A stretch of 64,000 bases of DNA from Lotus japonicus (Eukaryota; Streptophyta; Magnoliopsida; Fabales; Fabaceae): positions 20,350,150-20,414,149 of the forward strand of contig NC_080042.1 in assembly GCF_012489685.1 (NCBI RefSeq), read 5' to 3'. The translations under genes and the position numbers were made by a program. This document shows positions 1-11,363 of the stretch, piece after piece. How positions within the stretch are numbered: the first letter of the stretch is position 1; each line of letters starts with the position of its first letter. Under the pieces are notes generated by a model. The model saw only the letters and a program-made list of their open reading frames with translations, was not told the DNA's origin and did not search any database.

Positions 1-335
1 GGTGCGAGGGTCAACTCACAGAATATAATAGATAATACAAGCAACATGTGATGAATTAAGGGGTATATATATATAGGTTGTATATATACATATAAGTTCT
101 GTATCGTCTACCCTAAGGTATATACATAACATGTTATCAGATCTCTAGTAACAACACAATATTCAATATCTCAACAACTCAACAAATAACATAACAATGT
201 TCACCAATATCAAATCATCAAAATCTCAACATATGAAGTTAGGTGATAAGGTTAGTCAAACAATGTATCGTCCTCCCAACGCACAAGTGTCTAACTAAAC
301 AAATGTTCCCTGTCGTTGCCCTAGGGTAAACGACG

Positions 336-775
336 ATGAAATCTCACGCTTCCATGAAGTCTCACGCTTCAATGGGGTCCTACGCTTTCACGAAGTCTCA
401 CGCTTCAGTGAGATCTCACACATTCACGAAGTCTCACGCTTCAGTGAATTTTCGCGCATTCACGAAGTCTCACGCTTCAGTGAAGTTTCGCGTCTTCATG
501 AAGTCTCCCGCTTCAATGAAGTTTCACACCTTCACGAAGTCTCACGCTTCAGTGAAGTTGCACGCCTCCGCAAAGTCTCCCGCTTCAGCAAAGGTGTACG
601 CCTCCGCACAGTCTCCCGCTTCAGCGAAGGTTCCCGTCTCCACGAGGTCTCCCACCTCAGTGAAGTTTCTGCTTTCACGAAGTCTCACGCCTCAGTGAAG
701 CTTACATACTTTCACGAAGTCTCACGCTTCAGTGAAGTTCCATGCTCTCACGAAGTCTCACGCCTCAGTGAAGCT
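336..775 (-). repeat. 36-bp hairpin minisatellite in E1 3' LTR
   Basis: About a dozen imperfect 36-bp units, minus-strand form CTTCACTGAAGCGTGAGA then CTTCGTGAAG plus a variable spacer. Each unit can fold: CTTCAC pairs with GTGAAG and GAAG with CTTC. Because 36 is a multiple of three, the array stays open as a repeated 12-residue KSHASVKF-like peptide on the plus strand; this is a by-product of the repeat, not evidence for a protein. The same repeat occurs in the E1 5' LTR, E7 LTRs and the LTR at 21756-25554. Confidence 0.9.
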
Positions 776-2610
776 TCCCGGCTCATCCTTTGGATGGCTA
801 AATAAACTGCTCAAAGAGCGAAGGAGTACTAATGTATTTGGAAACTTATAGTTCCCCCGGCTTATCCTTTAGATAGCCAAACAACAAACTGCTCATCGAG
901 CAAAGTAATATCAACATATTCAAAAACTTATTAGTTTCCCCAAAACTTGGATTCGGCGACACTTCTCATTTTCCAAAACTAATATCCAAGCCCTAAGCTT
1001 TCATCTGACATTGTTATCATTATTAAAAGGGTTCAGAGGTTGTTTAGTGTATTATGAATTTTCCTTGTAAAATAGTTTCCATTTAGGTTTATCTCTAACC
1101 TTATGAGTTTAAAAGATCCCAACATCCCAAGTAATTCCCAGAGAAGGTCTCGATCCACTAAAATAATAAGGGTCCGAACCTCGATTCGTCCCTTCAAACT
1201 TTTCCAAAATCTCATGTTAAATTTGGCATAACTGCCCGTTATCCTCTCTGACGTACAACAGATATATGTGTAATTTCATAATCAAAGTAACACAATCCAA
1301 CACTCATGGCACATATATCAACACGTCATAGATTAACCATTTAGCACATAGCATATAGGACAAATATCACACATCCTAGATTAACCAGGTAGCATTTAGC
1401 ATGTGAATCAACGTCAATAACAATCAAGCAATAAAAGATTATCAATTGTCAGCCGTAGCCTCAGAAAACATTTTTCCCAGTCAACCACAATCAAGTGCAT
1501 AACAATAAATCAAGTCGAATTCATCGACGCCTAAAATACAAATAGCTAGTAAGTAAGTTGCCCTCACCTCGAGTTGTTCTAGTCTCGCGGTGTAGGTCTC
1601 GCTCACAAGCTAGTTCAGTCAATCCCAAAGTTTCCACAAACGATCCTTAGGACAAATTCACAGAAATCAATCAAATTAAGTCGATATAATCGAAACAATA
1701 CTAACTAAAGTTAGACAAAGCCCAAGAAGCTTCAGAGTACAACATTTAGGCACGAATGGAAGGGCTTTCCCCGAATGGATGAGTTTTGACTCGATTCAAG
1801 TTTTGTACAAAAACACTTTATTCGCTAAAACGTGCATAACTCGAGCTACAGAACTCGGAATGACACGAAACCGGCGCCAAAATTTCGACAATTGAAAGAG
1901 CTACGCAATGGCTCAGGTCATAGAGACCCAAAAATTATTTTTGGACACGGTACCCAAGCAAGTAGGTTTCGGCCACTATGGAAAATAGGGTTGTCGAACT
2001 TTTTCTTCGATCTAAATCAATTCCTAGGTATTCTTAGGCGATATCTAGGCCAGGGAAACTCTCAGAAAAATTATCAGGTCGAAAATTGTCGCAGGGGTAT
2101 TTTGGTCATTATTTTTAGCTCGGAAACTCAAAATCAGAATTTTGAAAAACAAATTAGATGAGCTCGATCCTAACGACATTTATAACAAGTAATCCTACTA
2201 AAGCTAAGCTCAGTCGTGAATTTTCAGCTTAAAGAACGGAACTTTACCCAGAAATGGGTTTTTCCAACAAAAATTGATCCCGGCGGCATTTCGGCGACAT
2301 TCAGCAGAAAACAACCGGATATTCACGCTCTAGAGCACGTAGGCAATAAGTTTAGACACTGAAATCAGCTTATTTGGACAGTTTTACAAAAAGCTCAAAA
2401 CTTTGAGCACAGAAAGACATAGAGAAAAGCGACAGAATTTACGATCAGAGGTAGGGAAAAGCATCAGTACCTCGAGGTCTACGCGTAGCAACGAACGGAA
2501 CGACGATCGGTCAAGAATTGGAAAAATCACTTTTCCTCCTTTTTCCTCTCCAATGCCTCGGCCGTGTGTGTGTGTTGTGAAGCTTTTGTTTTTTTTTTCA
2601 TTTTTCAAAG

Positions 2611-2618
2611 TATATATA
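2611..2618 (-). promoter_or_regulatory. TATA-like box in E1 3' LTR
   Basis: TATATATA, reading CCTATATATA on the minus strand, in the part of the LTR where a U3 promoter is expected. The same box is kept in the 5' LTR (10193-10200), and a TATA-type box sits at the matching place in E7 (48319, 55711) and in the LTR at 21756-25554 (22463). Confidence 0.5.
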
Positions 2619-3373
2619 GGAAATTGAAAACGTGAGAAAATGATTATTTCGCGATTCCGATTTTTCCTACTGATTCCTACGTATTTTGGACATGATATTC
2701 TTCTCGCTGAATCTTCTAATTCTCCAAAGAAATATCAGTATGATTTTTGGTTTTCGAGGCTTGTTTTTAATGTTTACCGGTTTAAAAATGCACTTTATGG
2801 TTTTGACCTCGGATGCAGAAACTTCCTTCTGAAGAAAGATTCGGAACGTCGATTAGAGTGGGCGTAAGCAAATGAAATCTTTATTTGAAGCTCCGAACAG
2901 AAAAAGTCTTCATCGTCCGTTGATTTCAGGGTTTCTAAACAATCAGGGTTTCGGTTTCGGCAAACTTCCGAGTATTGGAATTTGTCGTTCGTACATTCCA
3001 GGGTTTCGTATCGAAACGCTGGTTATGGAAAGGAATAAGAGAAAGTCTTATATTCCTCTAGAAGATTTTTGGAAAATTTCCTATAGTGTTCCAAGGGTGG
3101 AAGTTAGTTGGAAATTATATTCCTATAGTGTTCCAAGGGTGGAACATAGTTTTGTTTCCTAAGGTTCTTGTCCTAGGTTTAAATGCGAATATTAGTCGTG
3201 CTATAACTCTTATCGACTTTGATACAATCCTTAGCCTTTTCCTGAACTTTCTCCTTCACAAATTAATTCCATTCCATAAACACTTGTTCAGGTTTTCCTT
3301 CACGTCACATCAAATTAATCGTGAAAAGGTATTTTATTCGGTTTATTCCAAACTTAAAAACTTGGGTCTCACA

Positions 3374-3412
3374 TTACTACCCTCCAAAAAGAAAGTTTCG
3401 TCCTCGAAACTT
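3374..3412 (-). other. E1 polypurine tract and upstream hairpin
   Basis: On the minus strand the sequence reads AAGTTTCGAGGACGAAACTT (3412-3393), a perfect 8-bp stem with an AGGA loop, then a run ending GGAGGGTAGTA directly before the LTR start. The G/A-rich part is the expected primer for plus-strand DNA synthesis. The hairpin recurs at the same place in E2, E3 (with an AGGG loop), E7 and the internal piece at 29496. Confidence 0.75.
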
Positions 3413-5589
3413 AGGGTTCAGTAAAAACTCTGAATATTATTCCTTGGTCTCTTACTCTAACTCCCATATAGCACCATGAAATCAGTCTTCTACTTAGTCA
3501 CCATTCAAATTAAACCTCGACTTGCGCCTTAATACCTAGTACATCACTAGACTCATCCCCTTTAACATCAACTTATCAACAACTTATAAGCTAATCTTCA
3601 TCTTAATATTTAAAAAAAACCATTATTGACATCTCTTCCTTCAAAACTTTCCTCACTCAAACCAATTTACACTTATTGAAATCCCTAACACTTCACACAA
3701 ATAAGGACTCATCCCCTAGCAGATCAACTTATAACTATACCCCAAGGGACTTAACTAGTCATTTTATCATCCGATCCTTCAACCTTAGCCCTAGGATTCT
3801 CATTCAACTTAGTAGAATTCATTTGTTAACTCTAGTATGCCTCATCAAAACCCATAACAAGGTTCCATTCACTCTTAGACTCTATGAAACTTGTCCAAAT
3901 ATAACAACTTCAAGTATTCATCTTAATACTAACACTTTCTTTTCTGTATCTCAATCACCATCTCGTCAATCAACTTCTTAATCTCTCAATCAAGTTCCGA
4001 CAACTTCGAGTCCTACATACCTTAGACAGAAATCCATAGATTTAAAACCTAAACCTTCACCAAGTTTGGTCCTCTAATGGCCTTTAATCCTTCAATACTT
4101 CTTAAATGAATATCCATTTCTTAAAACTATAACTCCTTCGCTTACACAAACAACCTGATAAGTGTTGTCATGCTTTCACACTCACAACTTGATCCTGATA
4201 TCCATAATCATAACTTAATATGCTAACATCATTCAAATCTTATCACATGGTCATTATGTCCGCAACCTCATATTCAACATCAATCGATCACCAACCTATA
4301 ACCAACCTTAACACTCTACGCAACTCAGAATTCCTTTACTTCAAGATCTCTCTTATACTATACCTCAATGGTCTTAACCCGAAACTCATCTTCAGATCTC
4401 CAATCTTCTAAGATTCAAATCCTATTGTCACACCTACAACCATAAGATCTCCTACTCGTACGCGATTCTCAACTCTCAAGGTCAATCTTAACCCTAAGAT
4501 TTCAATCCAACTTAGTAAATCTCACTTAGTAATCTTAGTATATTCCTTTGGAATCCATATCAACAATCTCAAGTATTCAACTTATGCTAAGACTTTCTTT
4601 TTCTAACTTAATCATTAATTCAACACTTAGTCACTCAAGCAACCACCTGACAATTCTCTAAGTCTTACACATTCAAGTCAAAATTCATGGGCTTAAAATC
4701 TAAACTTTTACCTAGTTTGCATCGGTAATGTCCTTTAACCCTTCAACACTTTTCAAGTGAAAATTCATCTCTTAAGACTACAACACCTCCCCAAAGAAAT
4801 CAAGCACTTAGCAAAACTTATTCCTCGAATTCGACTAACAACAATCTAGTTCACAGTTAATTCTTCTCAATCTTGTTATCATCAAGTAATCATCTATAAC
4901 CTGATATTAAATCCAACCTATTTAGTCTCTAACAACTCCATTCAGAAATCACATAACCTATGACTTCATAACTTCCGAGAAAATACTTGAGATTTTTTCA
5001 ACATTAAATCTCTTGACTTAGTCTACCTCTACTTGGAGTAATCACACGAACCAACCAATTAATGTCTATACGACAATCATCAACTTCCAAAGGTTCAAAT
5101 CTTAATCATGTACAATCAAGTGCTTAATACAAACTTTCCTCCCAAATCCGACTAAACCTCGATCAATTCAAATTCATCTTACACATCCTTCTATCAAAGT
5201 CCATTACCAGTTCTGATTCCGAATATCACCCCCTCAATATTAAGTTGATCAAGCCTAATACATCGAAGGTGAAATTTAGAAAAACCCACTGGAACAATCA
5301 ATGAGTTCCTATCATCCAGTAGTCACAATTATCCCGACATCCAATCCTTTACGGTCCCGCTACGGAACTGCGCACCCTCAACATAACGCGTATACTACCC
5401 ATAAGGAATCTCTCTAAGATTCGTTCCCTAGCTACTAGCTTCCTTATAATCGCTTTGGTGGAAGACTACTTTCTAGACTTAGTGTGTTATTCTAAACCTC
5501 GTGTAACTTCTATAGTTAAAACACGAGCGGCAGTCAAATAAATTCTTAGTAGATGTAATAACTGTAAGGTCAAAGCTCAAACAGTATAA
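3374..5589 (-). other. E1 non-coding internal region in place of pol
   Basis: This 2.2-kb stretch lies where protease to integrase should be. It has no long reading frame and no recognisable pol motif, apart from a short scar near 3440-3480 that reads GAIWELE on the minus strand, like the chromodomain end of pol (ATWELE in E3). It aligns by eye with E2 (about 14350-16517), E7 (about 52500-54700) and 29860-30940, so it is a shared component of the non-autonomous elements and not random decay of one copy. Confidence 0.7.
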
Positions 5590-6735
5590 CTAAGTTAGGC
5601 GTGTTGCACTAGAATGAGAAAGAATAGTTAGAAGGTTACCATCGTTCTTGCGCTCTCCTCTGGTTAACCCCTCAGCTCCTTCACCGTCCATGATATAAAC
5701 CCTTCCTCTAGCAGCAGGGTGCTTTCCCCTTGCAGCATTGACAGACGGCTCCGCCTTGGGTGCCCTACACTGACTGGCGTTGTGCCCCGGTTGGTTGCAG
5801 TTGAAACACTTGGGCCTCGATTCTGAGCACGCACTTGCATAGTGCCCCAACTTTCCACACCTAAAGCATTTCACGTCTTGGGTTGCAATCTGGTTTCCCG
5901 TTCCTCCAGCAGCAGCCGTAACCATAGGCTTGTACGATCCTGGGGTAAACCTTCCCCCCACAGGACGCTGATAAGGCTTCTCCATCTGAAATTTTCCTTT
6001 TCCTTGATAGCTCCGGGAACTCGACCTCATTGGTCCCCCAGTTCCAGCCCGGTCCATCCTCCTATTCTTCATCAGTTCCACCTCGGTGGCCTTCTCAACC
6101 AAAGCTTGAAACCTCATAATCCCCAATGGCCTCACTGAATCTTCGATGTCTGCTCTCAGCCCATTCAGAAATCGCTTACACATGTAGCGTTCATCAACAT
6201 GGTTGTTGAAAAACTGGAAGTGCTTAGCCAATGATTCCAGTTTGGAAGCATACTCAGGTATGGTCATGCTCCCTTGACAAAGGGTTAGAAATTGTGCCTC
6301 CCGCTCGTCTCGAGCGCTAGTTGGAAAGTACTTCTCTAGAAATGCAGCACGGAAAGAGTTCCAGTTCACTTCTTCATTGTTAGCTTCCATAATCCCTCTG
6401 GTACCCCTCCACCAGTACTCAGCATCGCCCAACAACAGATAAGTTGCCAGGCCCACCTTGGCCCCTTCACTAGTCTGTAGTACTTCGAAAATCTGCTCAA
6501 TCTCTTGGATCCATAGATCCGCATTGTCCGGGTCAGTCCCACCCGTGAACTTGGGTGGATCCTGCCTTCTAAAATCATTCAGTCCCCTGTTCTGGTCCAG
6601 GGCTGCTTCTCTCTGAAGCCGGTGTAGCTCACGTGCATCCTCAGCAGCACGCCTATGTGCATTGTCATTCGTTTGTACAGTCATTGCTTGGACCAAAGTG
6701 GCCACCATCTCAGCAAGTTGGTTCGCGTTCACCAT
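5590..6735 (-). CDS. gag: Tekay-type Gag (381 aa, intact)
   Basis: Nucleocapsid precursor of a Ty3/gypsy retrotransposon; it would form the cytoplasmic particle and bind the element RNA. The first ATG follows the primer site by about 200 bp. Seen in order: an N-terminal helical stretch; a retrotransposon gag domain at about residues 55-215 (PPKFTGGTDPDNADLWIQEIE, AEYWWRG, WNSFRAAFLEKYFP, RFLNGLRADIE); a basic linker; then two CX2CX4HX4C zinc knuckles at about residues 290-325 (CFRCGKLGHYASAC and CFNCNQPGHNASQC). The frame is open throughout. It ends about 40 residues past the second knuckle, after RGRVY, where the autonomous gag-pol would enter protease; the last 25 residues (from LTRGERK) come from the unrelated non-coding region. 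So gag is cut cleanly from pol, and the element would depend on pol supplied in trans. Confidence 0.93.
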   Translation of the reverse strand: MVNANQLAEMVATLVQAMTVQTNDNAHRRAAEDARELHRLQREAALDQNRGLNDFRRQDPPKFTGGTDPDNADLWIQEIEQIFEVLQTSEGAKVGLATYLLLGDAEYWWRGTRGIMEANNEEVNWNSFRAAFLEKYFPTSARDEREAQFLTLCQGSMTIPEYASKLESLAKHFQFFNNHVDERYMCKRFLNGLRADIEDSVRPLGIMRFQALVEKATEVELMKNRRMDRAGTGGPMRSSSRSYQGKGKFQMEKPYQRPVGGRFTPGSYKPMVTAAAGGTGNQIATQDVKCFRCGKLGHYASACSESRPKCFNCNQPGHNASQCRAPKAEPSVNAARGKHPAARGRVYIMDGEGAEGLTRGERKNDGNLLTILSHSSATRLT

Positions 6736-6933
6736 GTTCTGTATTCGTTTAGCAAACAGTCAGTACCAATCATAAGATAGTATTAGGAATAGCTATACAA
6801 TATGATTAGGTAGCAACTTCAATCAATTTCGAGCGAAAAATCGCTCGGCAGACAATCAATCTTTACTCTTTGCAGAGTCACACAACCTAGCACAGAAGAC
6901 CTATTCCCCAAAGACTCCCGAAAGACTCGACAA

Positions 6934-6945
6934 GCTCTGATACCA
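6934..6945 (-). other. E1 primer binding site
   Basis: Minus-strand TGGTATCAGAGC, complementary to the 3' end of initiator Met-tRNA, three bases downstream of the LTR end (TTACA at 6949). The about 190-bp leader between it and gag is conserved with E2 (14146-14335) and E7 (51767-51960). Confidence 0.9.
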
Positions 6946-7298
6946 CAATGTAACACCCCAATTTCGGTGGCGTCACTTTAGTAACTCAAAAATAAAATAA
7001 AGCGGAAAAGCAGGTTTTTTTTTTTTGATTTGTTTAAATAAAAAGACTTGTCGATATAAAGACTCAACCCCAATCGCGTTTAACAGCGATTAATATATAA
7101 TACAAGCACAGCCCTTGTTGCCACTAAAAACATCATCACGAGTGTCCTCGAGTGATGGAAAGTAACACCAAGTAACTAAAAGTATTGCCCAATGGCAAAC
7201 AAGTGCGACTCATAAATAGAGTCATAAGTTTTATAAATACAGTCCTTCGAAAAGTAAGTCAGCCCAAAACGGCTTCCAAAAAGACTTCCTACGTCTGA

Positions 7299-7598
7299 CT
7301 ACTCCATGCGATCCCCATCTATGGAGAACCACACCGAAAGCAACCTGTCGGAAACTACCCGGTCCCAAAAGTACAAATGACGAATCAGAGCTTTGACAGC
7401 AACAACCAGCTCAAAAGACTCTAACCACCCATAGCCCACACTACTATCATCGACCCTTCCTCGATCAGGCATGAAGTCCGGGTCCTCGTCGAAGGCTTCA
7501 GTAATAGTCATTTCGCTCCGGGTCTTTCCCGCACAACGAATCATCACGAACCGGCTGACGGACGCCTGGCAGCAGGCCGACCGCCCAAACACAAACAT
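7299..7598 (-). CDS. small frame inside E1 5' LTR (doubtful)
   Basis: A 99-codon frame starting MFVFGRSACCQASVSR and containing the acidic stretch EAFDEDPDFMPDRGRVDD. The same frame is open at the same LTR position in both E7 LTRs (51121-51429, 58557-58865). I recognise no domain. Conservation may reflect only nucleotide similarity of related LTRs, so a protein product is unproven. Confidence 0.2.
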   Translation of the reverse strand: MFVFGRSACCQASVSRFVMIRCAGKTRSEMTITEAFDEDPDFMPDRGRVDDSSVGYGWLESFELVVAVKALIRHLYFWDRVVSDRLLSVWFSIDGDRME

Positions 7599-7914
7599 AC
7601 AAACAAAGCCAAGGTGCGAGGGTCAACTCACAGAATATAATAGATAATACAAGCAACATGTGATGAATTAAGGGGTATATATATATAGGTTGTATATATA
7701 CATATAAGTTCTGTATCGTCTACCCTAAGGTATATACATAATATTCAATATCTCAACAACTCAACAAATAACATAACAATGTTCACCAATATCAAATCAT
7801 CAAAATCTCAACATATGAAGTTAGGTGATAAGGTTAGTCAAACAATGTATCGTCCTCCCAACACACAAGTGTCTAACTAAACAAATGTTCCCTGTCGTTG
7901 CCCTAGGGTAAACA

Positions 7915-8352
7915 ATGATGAAATCTCACGCTTCCATGAAGTCTCACGCTTCAATGGGGTCCTACGCTTTCACGAAGTCTCACGCTTCAGTGAGATCTCA
8001 CACATTCACGAAGTCTCACGCTTCAGTGAATTTTCGCGCATTCACGAAGTCTCACGCTTCAGTGAAGTTTCGCGTCTTCATGAAGTCTCCCGCTTCAATG
8101 AAGTTTCACACCTTCACGAAGTCTTACGCTTCAGTGAAGTTGCACGCCTCCGCAAAGTCTCCCGCTTCAGCAAAGGTGTACGCCTCCGCAAAGTCTCCCG
8201 CTTCAGCGAAGGTTCCCGTCTCCACGAGGTCTCCCGCCTCAGTGAAGTTTCTGCTTTCACGAAGTCTCACGCCTCAGTGAAGCTTACACACTTTCACGAA
8301 GTCTCACGCTTCAGTGAAGTTCCATGCTTTCACGAAGTCTCACGCCTCAGTG
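7915..8352 (-). repeat. 36-bp hairpin minisatellite in E1 5' LTR
   Basis: Same array and unit as at 336-775, about 98 percent alike by eye with only a few base changes. The apparent 121-residue plus-strand frame here is repeat read-through. Confidence 0.9.
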
Positions 8353-10192
8353 AAGCTTCCCGGCTCATCCTTTGGATGGCTAAATAAACTGCTCAAAGAG
8401 AGAAGGAGTACTAATGTATTTGGAAACTTATAGTTCCCCCGGCTTATCCTTTAGATAGCCAAACAACAAACTGCTCATCGAGCAAAGGAATATCAACATA
8501 CTCAGAAACTTATTAGTTTCCCCAAAACTTGGATTCGGCGACACTTCTCATTTTCCAAAACTAATATCCAAGCCCCAAGCTTTCATCTGACATTGTTATC
8601 ATTATTAAAAGGGTTCAGAGGTTGTTTAGCGTATTATGAATTTTCCTTGTAAAATAGTTTCCATTTAGGTTTATCTCTAACCTTATGAGTTTAAAAGATC
8701 CCAACATCCCAAGTAATTCCCAGAGAAGGTCTCGATCCACTAAAATAATAAGGGTCCGAACCTCGATTCGTCCCTTCAAACTTCTCCAAAATCTCATGTT
8801 AAATTTGGCATAACTGCCCGTTATCCTCTCTGACGTACAACAGATATATGTGTAATTTCATAATCAAAGTAACACAATCCAACACTCATGGCACATATAT
8901 CAACACGTCATAGATTAACCATTTAGCACATAGCATATAGGACAAATATCACACATCCTAGATTAACCAGGTAGCATTTAGCATGTGAATCAACGTCAAT
9001 AACAATCAAGCAATAAAAGATTATCAATTGTCAGCCGTAGCCTCAGAAAACATTTTTCCCAGTTAACCACAATCAAGTGCATAACAATAAATCAAGTCGA
9101 ATTCATCGACGCCTAAAATACAAATAGCTAGTAAGTAAGTTGCCCTCACCTCGAGTTGTTCTAGTCTCGCGGTGTAGGTCTCGCTCACAAGCTAGTTCAG
9201 TCAATCCCAAAGTTTCCACAAACGATCCTTAGGACAAATTCACAGAAATCAATCAAATTAAGTCGATATAATCGAAACAATACTAACTAAAGTTAGACAA
9301 AGCCCAAGAAGCTTCAGAGTACAACATTTAGGCACGAATGGAAGGGCTTTCCCCGAATGGATGAGTTTTGACTCGATTCAAGTTTTGTACAAAAACACTT
9401 TATTCGCTAAAACGTGCATAACTCGAGCTACAGAACTCGGAATGACACGAAACCGGCGCCAAAATTTCGACAATTGAAAGAGCTACGCAATGGCTCAGGT
9501 CATAGAGACCCAAAAATTATTTTTGGACACGGTACCCAAGCAAATAGGTTTCGGCCACTATGGAAAATAGGGTTTTCGAACTTTTTCTTCGATCTAAATC
9601 AATTCCTAGGTATTCTTAGGCGATATCTAGGCCAGGGAAACTCTCAGAAAAATTATCAGGTCGAAAATTGTCGCAGGGGTATTTTGGTCATTATTTTTAG
9701 CTCGGAAACTCAAAATCAGAATTTCGAAAAACAAATTAGATGAGCTCGATCCTAACGACATTTATAACAAGTAATCCTACTAAAGCTAAGCTCAGTCGTG
9801 AATTTTCAGCTTAAAGAACGGAACTTTACCCAGAAATGGGTTTTTCCAACAGAAATTGATACCGGCGGCATTTCGGCGACATTCAGCAGAAAACAACCGG
9901 ATATTCACGCTCTAGAGCACGTAGGCAATAAGTTTAGACACTGAAATCAGCTTATTTGGACAGTTTTACAAAAAGCTCAAAACTTTGAGCACAGAAAGAC
10001 ATAGAGAAAAGCGACAGAATTTACGATCAGAGGTAGGGAAAAGCATCAGTACCTCGAGGTCTACGCGTAGCAACGAACGGAACGACGATCGGTCAAGAAT
10101 TGGAAAAATCACTTTTCCTCCTTTTTCCTCTCCAATGCCTCGGCCGTGTGTGTGTGTTGTGAAGCTTTTGTTTTTTTTTTCATTTTTCAAAG

Positions 10193-10200
10193 TATATATA
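10193..10200 (-). promoter_or_regulatory. TATA-like box in E1 5' LTR
   Basis: TATATATA in the same context as at 2611-2618. As part of the upstream LTR this would be the copy that drives E1 transcription, about 3.2 kb upstream of the LTR end. Confidence 0.5.
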
Positions 10201-11363
10201 GGAAATTGAAAACGTGAGAAAATGATTATTTCGCGATTCCGATTTTTCCTACTGATTCGTACGTATTTTAGACATGATATTCTTCCCGCTGAATCTTCTA
10301 ATTCTCCAAAGAAATATCAGTATGATTTTTGGTTTTCGAGGCTTGTTTTTAATGTTTACCAGCTTAAAAATGCACTTTATGGTTTTGACCTCGGATGCAG
10401 AAACTTTCTTCTGAAGAAAGATTCGGAACGTCGATTAGAGTGGGCATAAACGAATGAAATCTTTATTTGAAGCTCCGAACAGAAAAAGTCTTTATCGTCC
10501 GTTGATTTCAGGGTTTCCGACTCATGCCTAGGTTACAGTGTAAGCGTGAGAGGAAACCTATACGAGTGTTTACTAATTTTAATGAATTAATGAAGGAGAA
10601 AGTTCAGGATATGACTAGGAATAGTACTATAGTCGCGGTAGGTTATAGCACAAGCCTTATTCACTCCCGCCTTAGGGCGAAAGCGTTAGTATACGACTAA
10701 TTTGCTCTTAAAGCACTATAGAAACAAATTCAAAAAAAATCTTCAGAGGAACATAAGAATTTCTCTTATTCCTTTCCATGACAAGTGTTTTGACATGAAA
10801 CCCTGGAATGTACAAACGTCCGATTCCAATTCTCGGAAGTTTGCCGAAACTGAATCCCTGATAGCTCAAGAACCTTAAAATAAACTGTCGATGAAGATTT
10901 TTTCTATTCGGAGCTTCAAACGAGGATTCCACACATGTGTACCGATTTCTTTCGATGATTCCAATCTTTCTTCAGAAGGAAATTTCTCCATCCGACGTTA
11001 ATTGCAAAAAGTAGTTCTGCGACATATTTTGAAGCAGACTGCTTTCAAGCCATTTTCTCATTGAAAACGAACCCATAACAAGTATCGACCTTTTATGGAA
11101 TGGTACTTAGCTTAATTGTATAATATGACAACGTCATATTTCTTCTAATTATCTAACAATTATTTTTTTAGCTTAATTCTTACTCATTTCTTGTCTATGG
11201 ATCATTTTAATTTGTATAAAGTGATCCTAATTTATATTTTATCATTTCATTAAACTCGTCATAATTTTTGTTATAATAATATATCATTTTATATTTTTCT
11301 CTTAATTTTATGAGTTAAATCCTTCGGTATCTAAACTAATTCGTACCGATTTACAAAATATCT

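Larger units (their letters stand above)
1..3373 (-). repeat. E1 3' LTR (partial; runs off left edge)
   Basis: On the minus strand it begins TGTGAGACCC at 3373, directly after a polypurine tract. It matches the E1 5' LTR from 7613 to about 10514. It holds the 36-bp hairpin minisatellite (about 336-775), a TATA-like box (2611-2618) and, past the left edge, would end in the GGGGTGTTACA seen in the other copy. Small reading frames here (for example 1832-2161, 2384-2867) occur equally in both LTRs, lack recognisable domains and are not called as genes. Confidence 0.85.
1..10514 (-). mobile_element. E1: gag-only Tekay-type LTR retrotransposon
   Basis: Read on the minus strand this is 5' LTR (10514 to 6949), primer site, gag, a non-coding internal region, polypurine tract and 3' LTR (3373 to beyond base 1). 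The two LTRs align over about 2.9 kb (base 1 matches about base 7613) with scattered substitutions and one roughly 28-bp gap near 7741. Gag is full and open but there is no protease, RT, RNase H or integrase. LTR plus gag without pol fits the class described in plants as TR-GAG elements, which must borrow pol proteins. The outer end of the 5' LTR (about 440 bp) is lost at the junction with E2 near 10514. The lineage rests on gag similarity and on the LTR likeness to E3. Confidence 0.85.
6949..10514 (-). repeat. E1 5' LTR (truncated at outer end)
   Basis: Its 3' end is at 6949 (minus-strand GGGGTGTTACA next to the primer site). Going outward it contains the small frame at 7299-7598, the hairpin minisatellite at about 7915-8352 and the TATA-like box at 10193-10200. 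It stops at about 10514, where the sequence switches to the E2 LTR within a shared TTTC. About 440 bp present in the 3' LTR (to 3373) are missing. Confidence 0.88.

Noticed and set aside
336..698. Repetitive plus-strand frame (KSHASVKF-like, 120 codons) and its copies at 7915-8280, 50543-50797 and 57787-58233
   Set aside because: The 36-bp minisatellite has a period divisible by three and no stop in this frame; the frame is on the strand opposite to the element and has no other support.
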